The position numbers were made by a program, and so were the translations under genes. 64,000 nucleotides of DNA from Actinomycetota bacterium (lineage in GTDB: Bacteria; Actinomycetota; Acidimicrobiia; Acidimicrobiales; JAJPHD01). The DNA lies in NCBI GenBank assembly GCA_021325455.1, contig JAJPHD010000013.1, positions 1 to 64,000 on the forward strand. The letters are read 5' to 3'. The notes under the pieces are model-generated. The model saw nothing but the letters and a program-made list of their open reading frames with translations. It searched no databases and was not told the origin of the DNA. Below are positions 1 to 8,709 of this stretch, piece after piece. Every line of letters begins with the position of its first letter. Position 1 is the first letter of the stretch.

Positions 1-2
1 CC

Positions 3-209
3 ACCCCGGCCACCGGGGTGGACAAGGGGGCGGTCATCTCCACCTTCGCCTCGGGCGGCAAGAGCCAGGCGGGCCAGCACGGGAAGGCGTCCTCCACCAC
101 CACGACCTCGGCTCCATCCCCTTCCACCACCGCCCCGGGGTCGAGCCCTCAGGCCAGCCACCCCAGCGCCAGCAGCCACCCCGGCGCCAGCAGCCACCCC
201 GGTCACTGA
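3..209 (+). CDS. C-terminal end of a protein truncated by the window edge; Ser/Thr/Pro/His-rich tail
   Basis: Open frame runs off the left edge; low-complexity C-terminus SHPSASSHPGASSHPGH. Confidence 0.4.
   Translation, partial: TPATGVDKGAVISTFASGGKSQAGQHGKASSTTTTSAPSPSTTAPGSSPQASHPSASSHPGASSHPGH
156..206 (+). repeat. About 2.8 tandem copies of an 18-bp unit (agccaccccRgcgccagc) coding for SHPxAS
   Basis: Read directly: copies at 156-173, 174-191, 192-206. Confidence 0.75.
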
Positions 210-313
210 GAGGCCCGGGGGCTTCGCCCTGAGGGCAGGGTCACCTGGACAGGCCCGAGCAGGGCCCTCGGCCCGGCGACCTCCGGGCTGGCTGACGGGC
301 AGGTGGCGGCCGG

Positions 314-763
314 CTACCGGTCGGCGGCCGGCTGGTGCCGGAGCGCCAGGGAGTTGATGCACCAGCGCTCGCCGGTCGGAGCGGGGCCGTCGTCGAAGAC
401 ATGGCCCAGATGGGACCCGCACCGCCGGCACCGCACCTCAGTGCGCACCATGCCGTGGCTGGTGTCGGGGACCAGCTCCACCCGTCCTGCCGCCGCTGGC
501 TGGGTGAAGCTGGGCCAGCCGCAGTGGGACTCGAACTGAGCCGAGGCGTCGAAGAGCTCCTGCCCGCACGCCGCGCACCGGTAAGTGCCGTCGGGCGCCA
601 CGTGCACGTACTCACCGCTCCAGGGCGGCTCGGTGCCCCCCTGGCGGAGGACCCGGAAGCGCTCCTCCCCCAGCACCTCCCGCCACTCCTGCTCGCTGCG
701 CTTGTCGACCTGGGGACTCTCGCTCTGCATGGCCCCCAGGGTAGAGACCCTGGTCAGCCCCAA
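314..763 (-). CDS. msrB: Peptide-methionine (R)-S-oxide reductase; start may be 730
   Basis: CAACGQELFDASAQFESHCGWPSF, CRRCGSHLGHVFDDGP, RWCINSLAL motifs. Confidence 0.95.
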   Translation of the reverse strand: MGLTRVSTLGAMQSESPQVDKRSEQEWREVLGEERFRVLRQGGTEPPWSGEYVHVAPDGTYRCAACGQELFDASAQFESHCGWPSFTQPAAAGRVELVPDTSHGMVRTEVRCRRCGSHLGHVFDDGPAPTGERWCINSLALRHQPAADR

Positions 764-821
764 CGCCCGGGGGACCTGCCCGGGGCACGCCCGGGCGGGC
801 CGCTCGGGCTCCCGGGGAACC

Positions 822-1802
822 TCACCTGTGCAGCAGGCGGGTGACCTCGGCGGGTACCGGCTGGTGGGCCTCCCGGTAGGCCCGGGCCATGGTGGAGGCG
901 GCCCGGGCCACCAGGGCCTGGGGCGGGCGATCCTTCAGGAACAAGCCGAACTGGGCCGCGGCGTCCACCGGGTCGTGCTCGTCCTGGAGGAGCATGTACC
1001 CCATGAACACATGGGCGTCGGGGTAGGAGGGGTCGATGGCGATGGCCTCGGCCACCATGTCGCGGCCCTTGTTCACGAGGGCGCGCTTGTGGTCCGCAAC
1101 CCCTGCCTTGCGCAGCAGCCAGCCCTGGTAGGCGAGGGCCTCGGGCTGGTCCGGGTTGGACTTGAGGACCTGGCTGAAGAGCTTGCTGGCCTGCACGTCC
1201 TTGCCCTGGCTGGCCAGCAGGCGGCCCTCGACCAGCTCGGCCGCCAGCTGCTTGGCCGGGGTGGAAGCCTGGACCGACCCGCTGACCTGCTGGGTGGGCA
1301 GGCGGGCGCTCAGGTAATGCCCGAGAAGCAGGCCCGCCGCCACCACGAAGGCGGCGATGGCGGCCAGACCCACCCAGGTGGACCGGTGCCTGCCCCCCCG
1401 GACGGGGACCTGACCGGCCGGGCCGCCCATGGAGGCAGCTCCGCCTGCCGGGGGGCCGCCGCCTCCCGGCGCCGGAGAAGCACCCCCGGCCCGGTCCTCA
1501 TCCCCGACGTCCCCCGGTGACGACGAGCTGCCGCCGCCCACTGCCCGCAGCTCGGCCAGGGCCCGGATGGCCGCCGCCGCCCGCGCCGTCTGCTCCTCGC
1601 GCAGGGCCTCGTAGTCGGCCTGCTCCAGCTCGCCGGCCCGGTGGTCGCGCTCCAGGGACCGCAGGGCGGCCAGCGCCGCGTCCCGCTCCTCCCGCAGGGC
1701 CAGCTCGTCCAGGGGCTGTCCTGTCTCCCGGGGGGCCAACCCCCCCCGCTCCCGAGGGGCCGCTTCCCGGGCCTCCGGCGAGACCCTTGCCTCTCCTCTC
1801 AC
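822..1802 (-). CDS. CcmI-like cytochrome c biogenesis protein (N-terminal CcmI-like segment, TM helix, TPR region)
   Basis: ERDAALAALRSLERDHRAGELEQADYEALREE then TM and TPR-like repeats; last gene of the ccm operon. Confidence 0.75.
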   Translation of the reverse strand: MRGEARVSPEAREAAPRERGGLAPRETGQPLDELALREERDAALAALRSLERDHRAGELEQADYEALREEQTARAAAAIRALAELRAVGGGSSSSPGDVGDEDRAGGASPAPGGGGPPAGGAASMGGPAGQVPVRGGRHRSTWVGLAAIAAFVVAAGLLLGHYLSARLPTQQVSGSVQASTPAKQLAAELVEGRLLASQGKDVQASKLFSQVLKSNPDQPEALAYQGWLLRKAGVADHKRALVNKGRDMVAEAIAIDPSYPDAHVFMGYMLLQDEHDPVDAAAQFGLFLKDRPPQALVARAASTMARAYREAHQPVPAEVTRLLHR

Positions 1803-2278
1803 CTGCGCAGCACCGCCTCCACCAGCTCCCGGTCCTCGTCGCTGACCACGGGACCCCCTGACCGGCCCCGTCGGCGCCGCCGCCCGAACACCCCCACCAG
1901 CACCACGGCTGCCGCCGCCACCAAGGCTCCCGGGAGGACCCAGACGAGGAAGCCCAACCCCGTGGCAGGGGGCCGCAGTATCACCCCGGCGCCGTAGCTG
2001 GACTCCACCGCCTTCTCGATGGCCGTGTCGCTCTTGCCTGCCCTCACCTCCTTGGCCACGAACTGCCTGATGGCCACGGCGGTGGAGGCATTGGACTCCG
2101 CCACCGACAGGTCGGCACAGCTGGGGCAGCCGATCAGGTGGTCCAGCTGGGAGATGCGCTGGGCGGTGGTGGGCGGCCGGCCACCCAGGCGCACGCCGCT
2201 CCCGATGACCAGCCCGAGGACCAGCAGGACGCCGAGGAGGGCCCAGCTCCAGCGGGCGACGATGCTCCTCATTGCCAT
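1799..2278 (-). CDS. ccmH: Cytochrome c-type biogenesis protein CcmH
   Basis: LIGCPSCADLSVAESNAS (CxxC) plus C-terminal TM; overlaps neighbours by a few nt. Confidence 0.85.
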   Translation of the reverse strand: MAMRSIVARWSWALLGVLLVLGLVIGSGVRLGGRPPTTAQRISQLDHLIGCPSCADLSVAESNASTAVAIRQFVAKEVRAGKSDTAIEKAVESSYGAGVILRPPATGLGFLVWVLPGALVAAAAVVLVGVFGRRRRRGRSGGPVVSDEDRELVEAVLRR

Positions 2279-2817
2279 CAGTACCCCCGGGCCCGGGCCA
2301 CGGCCAGCAGGCGGTCCAGCCCGCTCACCGTCACCGGGCCGTCGATCTCGGAGAGGATCCGCCCCTTAGGGCTGATGAGGAAGGACGTGGGCGGGCTGCG
2401 TACCCCGTAGCGGAAGGCGTAGTCCCCTTCGGGGTCGGCCAGCACCGGATAGCGCCCCCCGTGCTCCTCGACCCACTTGGCCGCCGGGCCCGGCTGGTCC
2501 TCCAGCACCACGCCGAGCACGGCCACCCCGCCGGACCGGCGGTGCTGGCGCCAGAAGGCTTCCAGCTGCGGCTCTTCCTGCTGGCAGGGGACGCACCAGT
2601 GGGCGAAGAAGTTCACCAGGACGAAGCTCCCCCTCATCCTGGCCAGGCTCACCCGGCCTCCCCCGGTGAGGGAGGGCCCGGCGAGGGCCGGGGCCGGCTT
2701 GTCGATGAGCGGGGTGCGGTCGGCCACCGTGGTCGCCGGGGGGGACACGGCGAAGACCACGATGAGGGCCACGACGACCACCCCCACGCCGGTAGCGATC
2801 CAGCGGATGCGGGTCAC
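2278..2817 (-). CDS. ccmG: TlpA/DsbE-type thioredoxin (CcmG)
   Basis: FFAHWCVPCQQEEPQL (WCxxC), N-terminal TM, operon position. Confidence 0.85.
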   Translation of the reverse strand: MTRIRWIATGVGVVVVALIVVFAVSPPATTVADRTPLIDKPAPALAGPSLTGGGRVSLARMRGSFVLVNFFAHWCVPCQQEEPQLEAFWRQHRRSGGVAVLGVVLEDQPGPAAKWVEEHGGRYPVLADPEGDYAFRYGVRSPPTSFLISPKGRILSEIDGPVTVSGLDRLLAVARARGY

Positions 2818-4880
2818 GCCCCGCCCTCCGCCGTCCTTGGGGCCTCCGCCATGGCGGAAACACCCGCCGGCGCTCCCCGGCGGCCGGGAACGGGCAACCC
2901 CGGCGCCAGGTCAGGAGAGGCGTCCCGGGCCCGCTCCTCCCGGCGTCGGCCGGGGGGCGCCTGCAAGCGGCGAGGGGCAGCTGCCAGCGCCGTCCCGAGG
3001 ACCACGATGGCGGCCCCGATCCACAGCCAGCTGACGAGGGGCTGGACGATCACACCGATGAGGACCGGCCCTCCCTTGTGCTGGGCCGGGCCGTCGAAGG
3101 TGAGGTACACGTCGGAGCGCCAGCCGGGAGAGACCGATGGCGACCCGATCCCCTGGGCGTCGGTCCCGAACTGGCTGATGCCGGGGCGCAGCACCCCCCG
3201 GCCCGACACGGCCACGTCGGCGACCAGCTCGCTGCGGGCCGGGGTGACCTTCGTGTGGGTGCCCTGGTAGGTGAGGGTGTGACCGAGCACCCGGGTGGGC
3301 CGGCCCCTGGACAGCTGGACCTGGGTCCGGTGGCCGAAGGAGAGGCTGGCGGCCAGGGCCACCCCGATCACCACCACCCCCAGATGGACCACCATCCCGC
3401 CGTTGGTCCGCCCCGTGAGGGCCCGCCACAGCCCCCGGCCGCTGGTGGCCTGGGCCCTTACGGAGTGGGCGAGCTGGCGCAGGGCCGTGGTGGCGGCAAA
3501 GGCGCCCAGGCCGAAGGCCAGCAACGGTGCCAGGCCCCTGATGCCGGCCAGGGCGCAGCCCAGGACGGTGAGCACCCCGGCCCAGGCAGGAAGCACCAGG
3601 CGGGACCCCAGGACGGCCGGCGAGGACCTCTTCCAGGACAGGACGGGCCCGATGGCCATGAAGAACAGCAATGCCAGCCCTATGGGGGTGGTCATGGTGT
3701 CGAAATAGGGTCGTCCCACCGTGAGCGACCGGTTGTCCAGGGCCTGCACGAACAGGGGGAAGACCGTGCCCAGCAGGACCACGAAGGCGAAGGCCGCGAA
3801 CAGCAGGTTGTTGACAAGGAAGCCGCCCTCCCGGGAGAGGGCGGAATCGACCCGGGCGGGAGCCCGCAACCGGTCCCCCCGCCACCCGATGAGCCCCACC
3901 GATGCCGCCACAGCCACCCCCAGGAAACCGATGAGAACGGGCCCCAGGTTCGAGTTGGAGAAGGCGTGCACGGATTGGAGCACACCCGAGCGGGTGAGGA
4001 AGGTGGCCAGGATGGTCAGGCAGAACGTGGCCATGACCAGGGACAGGTTCCACACCCGCAGCAAGCCCCTCCTCTCCTGGGCCACCACCGAGTGCAGGTA
4101 GGCGGTGGCCGTCAGCCAGGGAAGGAAGGCGGCGTTCTCGACCGGGTCCCACGCCCAGAACCCGCCCCAACCGAGGACCTGGTAGGACCACCACGCCCCG
4201 AGCACGATCCCCGCCGAGAGGAAGCCCCAGGCGAACAGGGTCCACCGCCTGGTCTCCACCAGCCATCCCTCCCCCAGGCGCCCGGTCACGAGCGCCCCCA
4301 CGGCGAAGGCGAAAGGCACCGTGAAGCCTACGAACCCGAGGTACAGCATGGGCGGGTGGATCACGACCAGGGGGTTGTTCTGCAGCAGCGGGTTGGGGCC
4401 GGGGCCGTCCACCGGCACGGGGCCCTTCACGGGGGCGAAGGGGTTGGCCGGGCCCACCATCAGCCCGAAGAAGAAGGCCGCCACGGCGTAGACGGTGAAG
4501 GTGGCCCAGCCCACCAGGGGATCTCCCGCCCGGCGCCGGAACTTCCAGCCCATGGCCGCCGCGTAGCCGGCCAGGATCAGGGCCCACAGCAGTATGGAGC
4601 CCTGGAGGGCCGACCACATGCCGGTGATGCTGAAGAGCAGTGGTGTCTCCCGGCTGTTGTTGGCCGCCACGTAGGCGAGGGAGAAGTCGTGGGTGATGAG
4701 GGCGTGCTCCATGGCCCCCGTCGCCACCAGCGCCCCCAGCAGGATCAGGCCGGCGTACAGCCCTCCCTGACGCAGGATGGAGGCCTTGTGACGGGCCAGC
4801 CCGACGCCCACCACCCCCATGCCGGCCAGGGCAGCGAGGAAGCCCAGGAGGACGGCGCTGCGCCCCAGAGCCTCGTTCAC
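2814..4880 (-). CDS. ccmF: Heme lyase subunit CcmF
   Basis: Multi-TM with WWD-type motif WGGFWAWDPVENAAFLPWL. Confidence 0.92.
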   Translation of the reverse strand: MNEALGRSAVLLGFLAALAGMGVVGVGLARHKASILRQGGLYAGLILLGALVATGAMEHALITHDFSLAYVAANNSRETPLLFSITGMWSALQGSILLWALILAGYAAAMGWKFRRRAGDPLVGWATFTVYAVAAFFFGLMVGPANPFAPVKGPVPVDGPGPNPLLQNNPLVVIHPPMLYLGFVGFTVPFAFAVGALVTGRLGEGWLVETRRWTLFAWGFLSAGIVLGAWWSYQVLGWGGFWAWDPVENAAFLPWLTATAYLHSVVAQERRGLLRVWNLSLVMATFCLTILATFLTRSGVLQSVHAFSNSNLGPVLIGFLGVAVAASVGLIGWRGDRLRAPARVDSALSREGGFLVNNLLFAAFAFVVLLGTVFPLFVQALDNRSLTVGRPYFDTMTTPIGLALLFFMAIGPVLSWKRSSPAVLGSRLVLPAWAGVLTVLGCALAGIRGLAPLLAFGLGAFAATTALRQLAHSVRAQATSGRGLWRALTGRTNGGMVVHLGVVVIGVALAASLSFGHRTQVQLSRGRPTRVLGHTLTYQGTHTKVTPARSELVADVAVSGRGVLRPGISQFGTDAQGIGSPSVSPGWRSDVYLTFDGPAQHKGGPVLIGVIVQPLVSWLWIGAAIVVLGTALAAAPRRLQAPPGRRREERARDASPDLAPGLPVPGRRGAPAGVSAMAEAPRTAEGGA

Positions 4881-5332
4881 GATGAGCCGTTGGCCCCGGG
4901 CTTCACCCGGTTGGGATGGGCGGCGACGTAGTTGGCCGAGTGCTTCACCATGATCTCGTTGGAGAGGAACTTGTCGGTCCCCCGGGCGAAGTGGCCGACC
5001 ACCACCACGGCGCGCCCCGGCGCGAAGAGCTGGGGCGGGCTGCTCGTGTTCACGACGGGGACCGTGACCCCGTGGCTGCGCATGGAGAAGTCCGTTCCCC
5101 GGGAGGTCTGGTGCACGGTGCCCCTCACCACCACCCCTTCCATGCGGAAGGTGGTCGTACCGAGGCTGGACCGCAGGGCCACGGCCTGGTTCACCGTCTC
5201 GAAGTAGTTGATGGAGCTTCCCAGGCCCTTGGCCAGGAGGAAGCCGATGGCGGCCACGATGATGACCCCCACCACCCAGAGCCGGCGGGGGTGCTCCAGG
5301 CGGCCACGAGAGCGGGCCGAGGCTACTGCCAC
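4877..5332 (-). CDS. ccmE: Heme chaperone CcmE
   Basis: N-terminal TM, OB-fold-like region, VKHSANY heme-binding His/Tyr motif. Confidence 0.85.
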   Translation of the reverse strand: MAVASARSRGRLEHPRRLWVVGVIIVAAIGFLLAKGLGSSINYFETVNQAVALRSSLGTTTFRMEGVVVRGTVHQTSRGTDFSMRSHGVTVPVVNTSSPPQLFAPGRAVVVVGHFARGTDKFLSNEIMVKHSANYVAAHPNRVKPGANGSS

Positions 5333-5475
5333 TCGCCCTCCTCCTCGGGCTCGGCGTCCGGGGTGGGCGGGGGCAGGGACCGGGCCAAACTGCGGTGGCG
5401 GTAGACGACGGCGGCGGAGTAGGCGGCCACGCTCACCAGCACCACCGAGTAGCCGGCATCGATGAGCCCGCTCAT
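5323..5475 (-). CDS. ccmD: CcmD-like small membrane protein (50 aa)
   Basis: MSGLIDAGYSVVLVSVAAYSAAVVYRHRSLARSLPPP; in the expected slot between ccmC and ccmE. Confidence 0.7.
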   Translation of the reverse strand: MSGLIDAGYSVVLVSVAAYSAAVVYRHRSLARSLPPPTPDAEPEEEGEWQ

Positions 5476-6248
5476 GCCGCCCTCCCTTCGGCCCGCCGCT
5501 CGGCTAGGGCCCGGGCCAGGCCCTCTCCCTGCTGGCGCTCGGCCAGGGCCTCCACGGCGTAGCGGTGGGCCACCAGCCAGGCGTAGACCAGGGTGAAGGC
5601 ACAGAACCCGAGGAGCAGGGTCCAGGCCATCAGCCCGTGAACGTGCACCTGGCGCTGGGGGTTCAAGACGGTGCCCGTCTGGTGCAGGGTCTTCCACCAG
5701 TAGACGGACAGGTAGCTGATGGGCACGTCGGCGAAGGCCAGGATGGCCGCCACTGCCGAGCGCTTGGCCCTGGTGCCGGGGTCCGAGGGCACCCGCCGCA
5801 GGGCAAGGTAACCGAGGTAGAGGACGAACAGCAGCGCGGTGGAGGTGAGCCGGGCGTCCCAGGTCCACCACACGCCCCAGGTGGCCTTGCCCCATATCGA
5901 GCCCGACACCAGGGTGAGCCCGCAGAAGAGCACCCCCACCTCACCGGACGCCGCTGCCAGGCGGTCCCAGACGACGGACCGGGTCCGGCGCCAGAGGTAG
6001 AGCAGGCTGGCGGCGGCGGTCACCCCAAAGGCCAGGTAGGCCACCCAGGCCACGGGCGGGTGGATGTACAAGAGGCGCACCAGCTGGCCCAGGTTCGTGC
6101 TGGGGGGGGTGACCCAGAGCCCGAGCCAGACCGTGGCCGCCACGGAGGCCAGGCCGACCACCCCCGTGGCTGTGCGGACGAGCGAGCCCGGCCGGCGGGA
6201 AGAAGAGGAAGTGAGGGGACGGCGCGCCTGGCGCCTGGTGATGATCAT
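5472..6248 (-). CDS. ccmC: Heme exporter protein CcmC
   Basis: Six-TM CcsA/CcmC family, ATWGVWWTWDARLTSTALLF WWD motif. Confidence 0.92.
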   Translation of the reverse strand: MIITRRQARRPLTSSSSRRPGSLVRTATGVVGLASVAATVWLGLWVTPPSTNLGQLVRLLYIHPPVAWVAYLAFGVTAAASLLYLWRRTRSVVWDRLAAASGEVGVLFCGLTLVSGSIWGKATWGVWWTWDARLTSTALLFVLYLGYLALRRVPSDPGTRAKRSAVAAILAFADVPISYLSVYWWKTLHQTGTVLNPQRQVHVHGLMAWTLLLGFCAFTLVYAWLVAHRYAVEALAERQQGEGLARALAERRAEGRAA

Positions 6249-6913
6249 GATTCCTCCAGCAGGGGGCCGAAGGCCAGCACCCCCAAGGCTAGGTAGACGA
6301 CGGCGAAGACGGCCAGGAGCCGGAGCCAGGGATCACCCTGTGCCGGGTGCCCGGCCAGGCCCGCCTCCCAGGCCTTGGTGGCACCCAGGAGGACGGGGGC
6401 CACCACCGGCAGCAGCAGGAGCGGCAGCAGGGTTTCCCGCACCCGGAGGCTGGCGGCGAGGACCCCGTAGGCGGTGCCTGCCGCGGCCAGGCCCACCGTG
6501 GCCGCCAGGCACGTCCCGAGCAGGAGGAGGGCGCCCTCGAGGTGGGCACCGTAGAGCACCACCACACCGGCGGTGAGCACGGCCTCCAGCACCCCGAGCT
6601 GGGCGGCCACGGCTGCCGCCTTGCCGAGGAAGATGCCTGCCGGGTCGAGGCCCGACAGCCGTAGCCCCTCCCGGGCGTGGTCGGAGGCCTCGATGGCGAA
6701 GCTGCGCTGGACGGCCAGCACGGCCGAGAACAGCACCGCCACCCAGAAGAGCCCCGGCGCCGCCTGGCCGAGGAAGCCCCGGTCGGGGTCCAGGGCGAAA
6801 GCGAACAGGATGAGCACCAGCAGGGCGAAGGGCAGGACCTGGTTGGTGGCCACCCGGGAGCGCAGCTCGACGCGGATGTCCTTGCCCGCCACCAGCGCGG
6901 CGTCACGCCACAT
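6245..6913 (-). CDS. ccmB: Heme exporter protein CcmB
   Basis: CcmB-like ABC permease between ccmA and ccmC. Confidence 0.85.
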   Translation of the reverse strand: MWRDAALVAGKDIRVELRSRVATNQVLPFALLVLILFAFALDPDRGFLGQAAPGLFWVAVLFSAVLAVQRSFAIEASDHAREGLRLSGLDPAGIFLGKAAAVAAQLGVLEAVLTAGVVVLYGAHLEGALLLLGTCLAATVGLAAAGTAYGVLAASLRVRETLLPLLLLPVVAPVLLGATKAWEAGLAGHPAQGDPWLRLLAVFAVVYLALGVLAFGPLLEES

Positions 6914-7601
6914 GGACGCGCTCCGGGGTGTTGGGAGGGCTCCCGCCCCAGAGGACCAGCTCCTCCCCCTGCACCTGGCCCCCCGCCATGGCTACCAGGC
7001 GGCTGGCCAACGGCCGGGCCCGGTCGGCCTCGTGCGAAGCCAGCAGGACCGTGCTGCCCCCCGCCGCCGCCTCCCGCACCATCTCGTCCACCAGGTCCCG
7101 CCCCGAGGCGTCCAGGCCGGCATGGGGCTCGTCGAGCAGCCACAGCTCGGGGCGACGGGCCAGCAGGATGGCCAGGGCGACCCGGCGACGCTGGCCGGCG
7201 GACAGCCGCCCCACGCTCGTCCTGGGCAGCCGGCCGTCCAGGCCCACCCGGGCCAGGGCCGCACCCAGGTCCCGGGCGGGAGCGCCGGCGGCCCTCACCG
7301 CGAAGCGCACGTTGTCGATCACGGAAAGGTCGTCGTAGAGGAAGGTGGCGTGGCCGAGCAGGGCCACCCGCCGGCGCACGGCCCTCTGGCGGCGGGCCAG
7401 ATCCTCGCCCAGCACCTCGGCCCGCCCCGAGCTCACGGGCAGGAGCCCGGCGCAGGCCCGCAGCAGGCTGGTCTTGCCCGCCCCGTTCGGTCCCTGGATG
7501 AGGACGACCTCGCCGGGAGTGACCTCGAGGTCCACGCCGGCCAGCGCGGGGAAGCTGCCGATGAGGGCCACGGCGCGTTGGAGGCGGACAGCGGGGGGCA
7601 T
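6903..7601 (-). CDS. ccmA: Heme ABC exporter ATPase CcmA
   Basis: Walker A GPNGAGKTSLL, signature LSAGQRRRVALA, Walker B LWLLDEPHAGLD. Confidence 0.92.
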   Translation of the reverse strand: MPPAVRLQRAVALIGSFPALAGVDLEVTPGEVVLIQGPNGAGKTSLLRACAGLLPVSSGRAEVLGEDLARRQRAVRRRVALLGHATFLYDDLSVIDNVRFAVRAAGAPARDLGAALARVGLDGRLPRTSVGRLSAGQRRRVALAILLARRPELWLLDEPHAGLDASGRDLVDEMVREAAAGGSTVLLASHEADRARPLASRLVAMAGGQVQGEELVLWGGSPPNTPERVHVA

Positions 7602-7746
7602 GGGCTTCTCTCAACCGGCAATGGTAGGGGTGACCTGCCACTCCGTTCCATGCGGGCGCCCCCGGCCGGAGGCGGCCCCGGCGCCGGCCACTCCTGGTGA
7701 GGGCCCGACCCCTGCAGCCCCGGCCCCGGGGCTAACCTCGGCTGCG

Positions 7747-8688
7747 GTGGGGCTGAGGCGGGTGGCAGGCATCCTCGGGCGCCTTCTGGTGCTGGCAGGG
7801 GTGGTGGTCCTCCTGTTCGTGGCCTACCAGCTGTGGGGAACGGGGCTGGCGGAGGCCAAGAGCCAACAGGCTCTCCGCCGCCAGCTGACCCATGAGCTGC
7901 GCCGCCCAGCCGCCGCTCGGGCCCCCTCCGCCCCCTCCGCCACATCTGCCCCCACCTCCACCACCCCCGACCCCGCTCCCCCGCCCCCCCAGGGCCACGC
8001 CGTGGCCATCATCCGCATCCCCAAGATCCTGGTCAACAAGGCCGTGGTCCAGGGGGTGGCTGAGCAGGACCTGCGCATGGGGCCAGGGCACTACCCGAGC
8101 ACCCCCATGCCGGGCCAGCCGGGCAACTCGGCCATCGCCGGTCACCGGACCACCTATGGCGCCCCCTTCTTCCGGCTCAACGAGCTGGTGCGGGGGGACG
8201 TCATCTACGTCACCACCCGCCAGGGCCGCTTCGAGTACAAGGTCCTGAGGTCCTTGGTCGTATCGCCTGACGACCTGGCCGTCCTCGACCGCACCCGGCG
8301 GCCCGAGCTCACCCTCACCACCTGCAACCCCCGCTACAGCGCGGCCCAACGCCTGGTCGTCCAGGCCCTGCTGGTGGGCCACCCCGCCCCTCCCCCCCCC
8401 ATGGCGGCGCCGGCGCCGGGCCAGCAGGCCACCTCGGGCGGGCGCGACAACCCCACCCTGGCCGGTGGCCTGGCCGGGGGGACGGCCAGCTTCGTGCCCT
8501 CCCTCGAATGGGGCCTGCTGCTCCTGGCCGCCTTCTGCGCCACCTGGCTCCTCGGCCACTACTGGCGGCTCCGCCGCCATAGCCGGGCCGGGCAGTGGGT
8601 CACCTGGGTGGCGGGCACGCCGGTCTGCCTCGCCATCCTGTTCTTCTTCTTCCAGCAGGTCAGCCTGCTCCTGCCTGCCTCGTTCTGA
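7747..8688 (+). CDS. Class E-like sortase with additional C-terminal TM region
   Basis: N-terminal TM, AIAGHRTTYGAPFF, TLTTCNPRYSAAQRLVV; in-frame GTG at 7747 chosen over ORF start 7345. Confidence 0.85.
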   Translation: MGLRRVAGILGRLLVLAGVVVLLFVAYQLWGTGLAEAKSQQALRRQLTHELRRPAAARAPSAPSATSAPTSTTPDPAPPPPQGHAVAIIRIPKILVNKAVVQGVAEQDLRMGPGHYPSTPMPGQPGNSAIAGHRTTYGAPFFRLNELVRGDVIYVTTRQGRFEYKVLRSLVVSPDDLAVLDRTRRPELTLTTCNPRYSAAQRLVVQALLVGHPAPPPPMAAPAPGQQATSGGRDNPTLAGGLAGGTASFVPSLEWGLLLLAAFCATWLLGHYWRLRRHSRAGQWVTWVAGTPVCLAILFFFFQQVSLLLPASF

Positions 8689-8709
8689 CCGGGCCCCGCC
8701 AGGCTCGGC

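Noticed and set aside
156-206. Short CRISPR-like repeat
   Set aside because: Only about three 18-bp in-frame tandem copies with no spacers; it is a coding tandem repeat.
3078-4931. 617-aa plus-strand ORF antisense to ccmF
   Set aside because: Composition is Gly/Gln/His/Pro-rich with no recognisable motif; it is the antisense shadow of well-supported ccmF.
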